Below are positions 49,887-57,519 of a stretch of 64,000 nucleotides of DNA, piece by piece; position 1 is the stretch's first letter, and every line of letters starts with the position of its first letter. The notes below the pieces were generated by a model that saw only the letters and a list, made by a program, of their open reading frames with translations, was not told where the DNA came from and did no database searches. A program made the translations under genes and the position numbers. This DNA is from Chromobacterium sp. ATCC 53434 (GTDB lineage Bacteria > Pseudomonadota > Gammaproteobacteria > Burkholderiales > Chromobacteriaceae): the NCBI RefSeq assembly GCF_002848345.1, contig NZ_CP025429.1, positions 2,356,001 to 2,420,000 on the forward strand, given 5' to 3'.

Positions 49887-50963
49887 CTAGACAGGCGGCT
49901 CCCGGAGCGTAGACTTGCCGAAATCGACGAATCTGACGACGCCTTCCACATCGATCAGCACGTTTCCGCCATGGGGATCCCCATGATAGACACCCATTTT
50001 TTCCAGCCGCTTCGACTCGACGTCAATTCTTTGCGCTATCCGCCGATATTCACCGCGGGGAAGGTCGAGCGAAATCACCCGGCGGCCGGGAATTTTCCTC
50101 ATCCACAGCATGTCATGAGCCACCAAGGCCGACTTCCCCCCATATACCATCCGGAACGCACGGGCTTCGCGCTGCAAATTAGGGATATTTTCCGCACCGC
50201 CGCTCCCCGGCACCGGCTGCTTGACCACCCAGTGCTCGCTAACGTTGTAGACGGCGCCCTGCGCTCCTCTTGCGATCAGCAAACGTTCCTCTTCCGGCAA
50301 GGCCAGGAAGGCGGCCATGTCCGGCGTCGATGACGCGCGCCGCACCGCGCCCATCTCGATTGACGCCGCCGCCCCATCGCCACCAGACCGCAAATAGGCG
50401 GCCAGCCGCCCAGGAAGCGAGCGAACGAATAGATTCCCGCCATCGTGGACGATGCTTCCCGGCAAACGGCTGCCAGCCGCCCCGGCCAGCGCTCCCGCCT
50501 TGAGCGCGAGGCGACCGACTGCCACCGACGCGATGCCGCCGATCACGCCCACAGCCACGCTGGTCCAGCCCAGCTTATCCGCCAGCTTGCGGTCGTCGAC
50601 CGCCTCGGCCGCGATGCCCAGCCCGACCGAGGCCACGCCGGCCACCACCGCGCCTATCGACAGCGCCGCCGCCAGCGTGGTGCCGAAACTGACCGGCGTC
50701 AGCAACACGCCCAGCGCGCCCAGGCCGATGCCGATGGCGCCGCCGACGCTGAATTGGCCGGACGGGTCGGCCCGGTTGATCGGATCGCCGTCGCAATAGG
50801 CGTAGGGATTGACGCCGCCGGCGCCGAAGGGACTCAGGCTGTCCGGACAGTGGAAGCGCATCAGCGCCGGGCTGTAGGCCCGATGGCCCAGGCCCAGGTG
50901 ATGAACGCCGCCGACCGGGTCCAGCCGTTCGCCATGGCAGCCGATTGCGCAGCCGTTCGTCAC
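49887..50963 (-). CDS. Mini-Rhs protein with protein-kinase-fold C-terminal domain (second)
   Basis: 358 residues starting with GTG 50963, coupled to the upstream gene by the GTGA overlap. The first ~125 residues are nearly the same as in the protein at 48727, whereas the middle differs, a sign of recombination. The kinase part shows LIARGAQGAVYNV (glycine loop), VVKQP (Lys), VYHGDPHGGNVLID (catalytic Asp and Asn) and VRFVDFGKS (DFG). It forms an operon with the secreted ADP-ribosyltransferase gene. Probably an effector kinase. Confidence 0.75.
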   Translation of the reverse strand: MTNGCAIGCHGERLDPVGGVHHLGLGHRAYSPALMRFHCPDSLSPFGAGGVNPYAYCDGDPINRADPSGQFSVGGAIGIGLGALGVLLTPVSFGTTLAAALSIGAVVAGVASVGLGIAAEAVDDRKLADKLGWTSVAVGVIGGIASVAVGRLALKAGALAGAAGSRLPGSIVHDGGNLFVRSLPGRLAAYLRSGGDGAAASIEMGAVRRASSTPDMAAFLALPEEERLLIARGAQGAVYNVSEHWVVKQPVPGSGGAENIPNLQREARAFRMVYGGKSALVAHDMLWMRKIPGRRVISLDLPRGEYRRIAQRIDVESKRLEKMGVYHGDPHGGNVLIDVEGVVRFVDFGKSTLREPPV

Positions 50964-52429
50964 CGGCCGCCGCCGGCAACGGCGCCGGACGGCGCGTGGC
51001 TCACCTTGACCGTGACCGGCACCGACGACTCCGCCTCTGGCGCCCCGTCGACGACGGTGTAGATGGCGACGGCGCCCTGGATCAGCCCATCGACAAAATC
51101 CTTCAAGCCCAGTTTGCGGGCCATCTCTTCCGCCATCTCGAAGCGGGTGGCGTCCGGATTGTCGACATCGCCGATGACCCGGATCGGAACGCCGTAGATA
51201 TCCATCAGATAGATGCGATACCCCCGGACCCGCGCCATGTCAGACGGCTTGTCCCAATGCACCGACAGGCGGGTCCAGTAATGATCGCCCCCCCGGACCG
51301 CCTCGGCGGACGCGTTGCGCACGGCGATGTCCCGGTCCGACAGATAAATGCAGGTGCCGGCATTGCGCCGCCTGGACGCCGCCTCCGCGGAAGCGGGCAT
51401 CGGCGTCCGGGTTACCGCCAGCGCGCGGTTGCGCTGCAGCGCCGTGTCCACCAGCGCGCAGGAATAGTCGGCCGACGGCGGGAAGCTCACCTGCCGGCGA
51501 CCGGTGGCCGCCCACCGCGCGGCGGAGCCATCGTGGCTGCTCAGACGCACCTGGGTGGCCGCGCCGCCGGCGTCCTTTGAGGCGAAACGCCAGGTGGAGG
51601 CGTCGACGGAGCGCCCGCCGGCGACGTCCACCGCCGCGTGCGACGCGACCATCACGTCCACCTCGCCATCGCCGGCCGGCCCGGCCCCTTGCAGGTATCC
51701 CGGATTGGGCGTGTACGTCAGCGTTTCCACATAGGACAACCGCGACGCCGCGTCATGGGCCGGGCGGTTTTTGACAAAGCGCGTTTCGAACAGGCCTTTG
51801 ACAAAGCGCGAACGCACGCCGCCGGGGAAGGCGATTTCCTCCTCGTCGTCGGCGCCCGCGATCTCGACGTCCGGACCGGCAATGCCCATCGTCTCGTCGA
51901 CGGCGATCCCGCCCGGCGCATGGATCACGTAGACATAATGGCGTTCGTTGCGGCTGGCCAGCGCGAACCGCTCCGCCAGCGCGTACAGATACGAGGAACT
52001 CTTCAGCGCGCTGGCGGTGCCCACGCCGGCGCCGGGCCGGAGCTTCAGGCTGCCGTCGGCCTGGATCGCCTGCAGGCCCTGGTCGAAAACCGTGCCCGGC
52101 TCGTAGTGGCGGTTGCCGGCGCCGTAGAACAGCAGCTTGTCGTCGGCGGCGCCGTGGCCGCGCCAGACGATCTTGACGCCGGGATTGTCGCGACCCACAT
52201 GTCTGACATCGGTGCACAGATCGGCCGTCACCGTCCGCCAGTCCCGATACCACGATGTCGCCAGCAAGGCATCCCGCGCTCCCGCGTCCATTGCCGCCAG
52301 CCATGGCGGATTCCCGCCCTCGGTCGGCACGCATGCGGCCGGACGCTGGGCGGCGGCGCCCAGCGCCGGCCAGATCAGCGCGGCGGACACCAGCCAGCCG
52401 CGAACCGCCAAACCATCAAGCAGCGACAT
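50960..52429 (-). CDS. Secreted ADP-ribosyltransferase, Scabin/pierisin-like
   Basis: 489 residues from MSLLDGLAVRGW with AAGGAGG before it. A signal peptide (1-27, ending LGAAA) precedes a domain with R90 in KIVWRGHG, TAS/SSS around 138-146, HYVYVIHAPGGIAVD (~164-178) and DDEEEIAFPGGVRSRFVKG with the E196-x-E198 active site. The 'YVI.APGGI...E.EIAFPGG' pattern is characteristic of Scabin/pierisin-type mono-ADP-ribosyltransferases, some of which modify DNA guanine. The C-terminal ~250 residues are unassigned. It lies in an operon between a nitrilase-fold gene and a mini-Rhs gene. Substrate unknown. Confidence 0.75.
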   Translation of the reverse strand: MSLLDGLAVRGWLVSAALIWPALGAAAQRPAACVPTEGGNPPWLAAMDAGARDALLATSWYRDWRTVTADLCTDVRHVGRDNPGVKIVWRGHGAADDKLLFYGAGNRHYEPGTVFDQGLQAIQADGSLKLRPGAGVGTASALKSSSYLYALAERFALASRNERHYVYVIHAPGGIAVDETMGIAGPDVEIAGADDEEEIAFPGGVRSRFVKGLFETRFVKNRPAHDAASRLSYVETLTYTPNPGYLQGAGPAGDGEVDVMVASHAAVDVAGGRSVDASTWRFASKDAGGAATQVRLSSHDGSAARWAATGRRQVSFPPSADYSCALVDTALQRNRALAVTRTPMPASAEAASRRRNAGTCIYLSDRDIAVRNASAEAVRGGDHYWTRLSVHWDKPSDMARVRGYRIYLMDIYGVPIRVIGDVDNPDATRFEMAEEMARKLGLKDFVDGLIQGAVAIYTVVDGAPEAESSVPVTVKVSHAPSGAVAGGGR

Positions 52430-52463
52430 ATCGCCTCCTTTCGCGCCGCAAGCGCGAGCCTGC

Positions 52464-53438
52464 CTACAGAGCCTGCACCGGATAGGCGACCAGCCTGCCG
52501 ATGCCGGCCGCGAACAACTCCCCCGCCCGCGTGGAGCCGGCGTCCAGCACCAGCGTCTTCGCGGCGACCAGGTCGCCGCTGCCCACTTTCTGCAGCCGGC
52601 AGAGCGGATAGTCGGCGCCGTCGCAATTGAAGACATAGCCGTCCCGGCGCGCCACGATGGAACCGGCCTTGATATAGCCGCCGCACGACGGTATCAGCTG
52701 GATGTCGATGGCGGGCCGGTTCAGCGAGTGGGCCAGCCTGCCGTTCAGATGGTCGAGACAGATTTCCACGCCGAAAGTCAGGCCGTCGCGCCGGAAGACC
52801 GCCGCGCCGTCGTAGGCCGCGGACTGTCGCTCGTCGCGCTTGTCGCCCTTGGGCTGCAGATGCTGGACCCACTCTTCGCTCAGGCCCTTGCCGGCCAGGC
52901 TGGCCTGCTCGATGAAATCGATGCCGGACAGGTATTGCTTGATCACCGCGTGGGCCGCCGCCGGCCCGGCACCCGCGCCGTCGCCGAAGCCGCCTTTCTG
53001 CACCAGCGCGTAGTTGTAGACTTCGGCCTTGCGGTCGTCGTCGATCGGGTGCTTGTCCGCGCCCGACGCGACGTCCCTGGTCGGGAAGGATTTGCCGACG
53101 ATGGTGCCGAACACGAACATCCAGTGCCGCCACTTGGCGTTCCGCACCAGGTCCTGCAAGGCCGACACCGCGGTTTGGATGCCGTCCATGCTGTAGGCGC
53201 CGCTTGCGCCGCGGAAAAAGAACTCCGGCAGCATCAGGATCTTCAAGGTGTCGTCGGCGCCGGACACCGCCGGCAGACCGTGCGCGGCCTCCAGCACGGC
53301 GGACACCAGCTTGACGCGCTCCCGTATGTCCTGCGCCTCGTCGGCCAGGCCGATATACCGCTCCCGGCTCCCCGCCATCTGCGGGCTGGTATCCAGCACA
53401 TGGGCGATGAATTGCACTTGGTAATAGTCTGCCGACAT
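52464..53438 (-). CDS. Nitrilase-superfamily (carbon-nitrogen hydrolase) protein
   Basis: 324 residues. The Glu-Lys-Cys triad can be placed: E in ILMLPEFFFRG (~72), K around GDKRDERQ or the preceding region, and C in TFGVEICLDHLNGRLA (~227). The core LKILMLPEFFF and GVEICLDH are typical of the nitrilase fold, but the spacing is longer than in amidases. No signal peptide. It is first in the operon with the secreted ADP-ribosyltransferase and two mini-Rhs kinases (34 bp to the next gene). It could modify or activate a partner, but this is unknown. Confidence 0.7.
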   Translation of the reverse strand: MSADYYQVQFIAHVLDTSPQMAGSRERYIGLADEAQDIRERVKLVSAVLEAAHGLPAVSGADDTLKILMLPEFFFRGASGAYSMDGIQTAVSALQDLVRNAKWRHWMFVFGTIVGKSFPTRDVASGADKHPIDDDRKAEVYNYALVQKGGFGDGAGAGPAAAHAVIKQYLSGIDFIEQASLAGKGLSEEWVQHLQPKGDKRDERQSAAYDGAAVFRRDGLTFGVEICLDHLNGRLAHSLNRPAIDIQLIPSCGGYIKAGSIVARRDGYVFNCDGADYPLCRLQKVGSGDLVAAKTLVLDAGSTRAGELFAAGIGRLVAYPVQAL

Positions 53439-53685
53439 CGGGTCCGTCCTCTTCGCATTGAATCGGGTGCGGGACCGCTTCTCCCCGTCCGCCTGCCCGG
53501 CTCCACCACCGGACCGCAGCCAGAAGCGGCCCCGCGATGCCCACCGTACGCCGACTCCGCGCCGGCGGCGGCGGCCGACCGTCTTTTCGGAGCGTTCCGA
53601 CGCGGGCCGCGCCCCCGGCCCACATCGGCGGCAGAAACGCGGGTATCATCGTCGTCCATCCGGATACCCATCAGCAGGAGGCCTC

Positions 53686-54447
53686 ATGCCCACCCCCGCC
53701 GCCCTCGACAGCCCGGCCGTCTGGCAGGCCGACGCCTTCATGGCGCCGCCGGCGCCGCCGGCCATCGCGTTGCCGCCGGGCCCGTGGGTCTGCCTCGCCT
53801 CGCGCTTCGCGCTGACGGCTTACCACGACGACGGTTTCGCCGACTTCGGCGTCGCGTTTCCCGACACGCTGCGACGGGCGGTGCCCAAGCGCCGCGCCGA
53901 GTTCCTGGCCGGCCGCCGCCTGGCCCGCGAGGCCTTGCTCCGGCTGACCGGCCGCGCCGCCGACATCGCCATCGGCCCCCAGCGCGAACCGCTGTGGCCG
54001 GACGGCGTGCGCGGCTCGATCAGCCACAGCGGCGATCTGGCCGTCTGCCTGGCGACGGCGGCGGCCGACGCCCTGGTGGGCATAGACGTGGAGAACCTGT
54101 TGGCGCCGAGCGGCCGCGAGGCGGTGCTGCGCATGTGCACGCGCGAGGAGGAGTTGCCGCTGCTGCAGACGTCCCCGCTTGGCGAGACCACGGCGCTGAC
54201 GCTGCTGTTCTCGGCCAAGGAGGCCTTGTTCAAGGCGCTGTTTCCGCGGGTGGGGAGCTATTTCGACTTCCAGGCCGCGTCCTTGCGCGAACTGGACCCG
54301 GCGGCGGGCCGCCTGACGCTGACGCTGACCGAGGACCTGGGCCAGGCCTACCGGGCCGGACAGCGCGTTCCGGTTCGTTTCGCCATCGAGACGACGCGGG
54401 TGATCAGCTGGATAGCGATGGGCGGAGACGAGGCGGCGGCAATCTAG
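53686..54447 (+). CDS. 4'-phosphopantetheinyl transferase, EntD/Sfp group
   Basis: 253 residues with AGGAGG before the ATG. Motifs: KRRAEFLAGRRLAREALLRLTG, then GSISHSGDLAVCLAT (P2), VGIDVENL (metal-binding D-x-E) and FSAKEALFKALFPR (P3, K-E). The reaction transfers phosphopantetheine from CoA to carrier proteins of non-ribosomal or polyketide synthesis, or to siderophore enzymes. No carrier protein is in view. It is convergent with the nitrate reductase gene. Confidence 0.9.
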   Translation: MPTPAALDSPAVWQADAFMAPPAPPAIALPPGPWVCLASRFALTAYHDDGFADFGVAFPDTLRRAVPKRRAEFLAGRRLAREALLRLTGRAADIAIGPQREPLWPDGVRGSISHSGDLAVCLATAAADALVGIDVENLLAPSGREAVLRMCTREEELPLLQTSPLGETTALTLLFSAKEALFKALFPRVGSYFDFQAASLRELDPAAGRLTLTLTEDLGQAYRAGQRVPVRFAIETTRVISWIAMGGDEAAAI

Positions 54448-54453
54448 CCGGGA

Positions 54454-57165
54454 TCAGGCGGAACGAAGCAGGCAAGCCTGGGCCAGCCGCGCCAGCTCCG
54501 GCCCGCAGGAGCCGCAGACGGTGCCGCAACCGAGCGCCTGCTTCAACTCCGCCAGATCCAGGCCCTGCGCCAGCTTGTCCAGGATGGCGGCTTCGCCGAC
54601 CTGGGTGCATTGACAGACGACGCGGTCGCGCTTGACGGCTCGCGCCGGCCCCGGTGAAAAGACCGACAGCCTCGCCCCCTGCCACGGCTCGTCGTCCAGC
54701 AGGCATTGCAGCAGCCGCTCGCCGGCTTCGCGGTCGGCCTGGGCGCCGCCGGCGAACAGCAGGCCGGCCAGGCGCTCGCCGCGCCAGGCCACGCGTTTCA
54801 AAACGCCGCGGCCGTCGTCGCGGTACTCCAGCACATCCGGCCCGGGCCACAGCGCCAGCGCGTCCAGCAAGCCGGCCAGCCAGTCCGGCCTCGGCGCCGC
54901 GTCGGCGGCGCGCAGCAGCAAGATGTCCGACGCCGCCAGCGAAATCGCCGCATAGCCGACGTCGCCCAGCAACGGCGTCAGCCTGGACTGCAGCGCCGGC
55001 GGATCGTCGCCCCGCAGCGCGGCCAGCACCCGCCACGGCAGTTCGGCCTTTTCCACCCGCACCGCCGCGTGCTTCAACTCGGGCTGGAACGACAGCCCGT
55101 CCACCGCCGACGTGGTCGCCTCGTTGCTGCCACCGCTGTTCAGGAAACGGCGGTTCCAGTGCATCGCGGCGAACACGCAGCCGGGCGCCATCTCGCCGTC
55201 GGTCTTCAGCGGCAGCACCCACTGGCCGCGCTTGCTGGCGACGCGCACCAGATCGCCATCCCGCAGATTCTGCCTGCCGGCGTCTTCCGGGTGCATGCGC
55301 AATTCCGGCTCCGGACTGTGGGCGAACAGGCTGGCGACCCGACCGGTGCGGCTCATGCCGTGCCACTGGTCGCGCAGGCGGCCGGTGATCAGCCGGAACG
55401 GATAGCGGGCCAATATCTTGTCCGCCGGCGGCTGGTAGGCGATGGCGTGAAACCGCGCCTTGCCGTCGGCGGTGGCGAAGCGGCCGTCGACATAGCGCCT
55501 GGCCTGCCCTTCGCGCCGGCCGGCCGGCAACGGCCATTGCTGCGGCCCGGCCGTCTCCAGCAAGCGGTAGTCCAGCCCGCCGATGTCCAGGTCGCGGCCG
55601 ATGGTCAGCCCGCGGTGCTCGTCGAAGATGCGCGAGGCGTCGGGATAGTCGAAATGGTCGGCCTCGCCCGGATGCAGCCGCGCCGCCAGCCGGCGCGCGA
55701 ACTGGCAGGCGATCCAGCTGTCCGCCATCGCCTCGCCCGGCGGCGGCGCCGCCATCCGCACCCGGCTGATCCGACGCTCGGAATTGGTGACCGTGCCCTC
55801 CTTCTCGCCCCAGCTGGCCGCCGGCAGCAGGATGTCGGCGAAGGCGGTGGTGTCTGTGTCGGCGAAGGCGTCCTGCACCACCACCAGCTCGGCGCGCGTC
55901 AGCGCCTGCCGCGCCAGCGCCAGGTCCGGCATCGAATGGGCCGGATTGGTACAGACTATCCACACCGCCTTGACGTCGCCGCGCGCCAGCGCCTCGAACA
56001 TCGCCACCGCCGGCAGGCCGGGCCGCGGCGACAGCCTGTCCGCGGGCACATCCCAGTGCGCGGCCACCTCGCGCCGGTGATCGGGATCGGCGATGTCGCG
56101 GTGGGCGGCCAGCATGGTGGCCATGCCGCCGACCTCGCGCCCGCCCATCGCGTTGGGCTGGCCGGTCAGGGAGAACGGGCCGGCGCCCGGCCGGCCGATC
56201 TGGCCGGTGGCCAGGTGCAGATTGATCAGCGCCAGGTTCTTGGCCGTGCCCTGGCTGGACTGGTTCAACCCCATGCAATACAGCGACAGGCTGGCCGGAC
56301 TGCGGCCGAACCACTCGGCGGCGGTGACGATGTCGTCGGCGGCGACGCCGCAGATATCGGCCGCCGCCGCCGGCGTGTAGTCGCGCGCCATGCGCTTGAG
56401 CGCGGCGAAACCGTCGGTATGGGCGGCGATGTAGCCGGCGTCGATCAGCCCCTCCCAGATCAGGTGGTGCAGCATCGCGTGGAACAGCGCCACATCGGTG
56501 CCGGGCTGGATCTGCAGATGCAGATCGGCCATCGCGGCGGTATCGGTGCGGCGCGGGTCGACGACGATCCAGCGCACATCGCCCCAGGTCCGCCTGGCGT
56601 CCTCCAGCCGGCGGAACAGCACCGGGTGCGCATAGGCCATATTGCTGCCGGCGAACAGCACGCAGCCGGCGGACTCAAGGTCCTCGTAGCAGGTGGGCGG
56701 GCCGTCGGCGCCGAAAGCCATCTTGTAGCCGGTGACGGCGCTGGACATGCACAGCCGGGAGTTGGTGTCGATGTTGTTGGTGCCCACCACGCCCTTGGCC
56801 AGCTTGTTGAACAGGTAGTAGTCCTCGGTCAGCAGCTGGCCGGACGCGTAGAAGGCCACCGCGTCCGGGCCGTGGCGGCGGACGATGTCGGCGAAGCGGT
56901 CGGCCGCCGCGTCCAGCGCCTCGTCCCAGCCGACCCGGCGGCGCGGCGCGTCCCTGGCCGGTCGCATTTCGGGATATAGCGCGCGGCCGCTATCGCCGGC
57001 CGCGCTGGCCGCCAGTTGCAAGCCCTTGCTGCACAGGCGGCCGTAGTTGGCCGGGTGCGCCGGGTCGCCGCGCACGCCGGTGATCCGGCCGTTCTCGCTG
57101 GCGATCAGCACGCCGCAGCCTACGCCGCAATAGCAGCAGGTGGAGCGGGTTTCCGTCTTGGCCAT
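54454..57165 (-). CDS. nasA: Assimilatory nitrate reductase, catalytic subunit
   Basis: 903 residues. N-terminal 4Fe-4S binding site (STCCYCGVGCGVLIA ... GRLCSKG), then the molybdopterin domain (YASGQLLTEDYYLFNKLAKG, CYEDLESAGCVLFAGSNMAYAHP, CMGLNQSSQGT), and the dinucleotide-binding C-domain. A BFD-like [2Fe-2S] domain ends the protein (VVCQCTQVGEAAI, CGTVCGSCGPELARL), marking the NasA type that reduces nitrate to nitrite in the cytoplasm. No signal for export. Last gene of the cluster narK-nirB-nirD-nasA; 29 bp after nirD. Confidence 0.95.
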   Translation of the reverse strand: MAKTETRSTCCYCGVGCGVLIASENGRITGVRGDPAHPANYGRLCSKGLQLAASAAGDSGRALYPEMRPARDAPRRRVGWDEALDAAADRFADIVRRHGPDAVAFYASGQLLTEDYYLFNKLAKGVVGTNNIDTNSRLCMSSAVTGYKMAFGADGPPTCYEDLESAGCVLFAGSNMAYAHPVLFRRLEDARRTWGDVRWIVVDPRRTDTAAMADLHLQIQPGTDVALFHAMLHHLIWEGLIDAGYIAAHTDGFAALKRMARDYTPAAAADICGVAADDIVTAAEWFGRSPASLSLYCMGLNQSSQGTAKNLALINLHLATGQIGRPGAGPFSLTGQPNAMGGREVGGMATMLAAHRDIADPDHRREVAAHWDVPADRLSPRPGLPAVAMFEALARGDVKAVWIVCTNPAHSMPDLALARQALTRAELVVVQDAFADTDTTAFADILLPAASWGEKEGTVTNSERRISRVRMAAPPPGEAMADSWIACQFARRLAARLHPGEADHFDYPDASRIFDEHRGLTIGRDLDIGGLDYRLLETAGPQQWPLPAGRREGQARRYVDGRFATADGKARFHAIAYQPPADKILARYPFRLITGRLRDQWHGMSRTGRVASLFAHSPEPELRMHPEDAGRQNLRDGDLVRVASKRGQWVLPLKTDGEMAPGCVFAAMHWNRRFLNSGGSNEATTSAVDGLSFQPELKHAAVRVEKAELPWRVLAALRGDDPPALQSRLTPLLGDVGYAAISLAASDILLLRAADAAPRPDWLAGLLDALALWPGPDVLEYRDDGRGVLKRVAWRGERLAGLLFAGGAQADREAGERLLQCLLDDEPWQGARLSVFSPGPARAVKRDRVVCQCTQVGEAAILDKLAQGLDLAELKQALGCGTVCGSCGPELARLAQACLLRSA

Positions 57166-57194
57166 GCCGCGCCTCCTTGCCTGGCAGCCGTTCG

Positions 57195-57509
57195 CTACAA
57201 GGCCAGCCAGACTTCGTCGTTTTCCAGCCGGGCGGCAAAGCGGCGCGCGCAGCCGGCATCCGGCGCCAGCGCCTCCCCGCTGGCCAGGTCTATGTTCCAG
57301 CCGTGCAGCGGACAGGCCACCGCGCGGCCGTGCACCATGCCCTGGCTCAGCGGCCCGCCCTTGTGCGGACAGCAGTCCAGCAAGGCGAACACCTGGTCGT
57401 CATGGGTGCGGAACAGCGCGATGTCGCCGCCCCGCCATGCCAGCACGCGGCTGCCCTGCGGCGGGATGTCGTCCAGCGCGCAGACTCTGGTCCAGTTTTC
57501 CGTGTTCAT
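57195..57509 (-). CDS. nirD: Nitrite reductase (NADH) small subunit
   Basis: 104 residues, Rieske-like fold of the NirD type. It keeps CCPHKGGPLSQG and CPLHGWNIDLASG, so unlike some NirD proteins it has Cys and His ligands (C-x-H, C-x2-H) that could hold a Rieske [2Fe-2S] cluster. It associates with NirB and supports reduction of nitrite to ammonium. 10 bp after nirB and 29 bp before nasA; clearly co-transcribed. Confidence 0.92.
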   Translation of the reverse strand: MNTENWTRVCALDDIPPQGSRVLAWRGGDIALFRTHDDQVFALLDCCPHKGGPLSQGMVHGRAVACPLHGWNIDLASGEALAPDAGCARRFAARLENDEVWLAL

Positions 57510-57519
57510 TCCGCTCTCC

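Noticed and set aside
54706..56979. 757-codon plus-strand open frame across nasA
   Set aside because: A shadow of the nitrate reductase gene; no start site, no recognisable fold.
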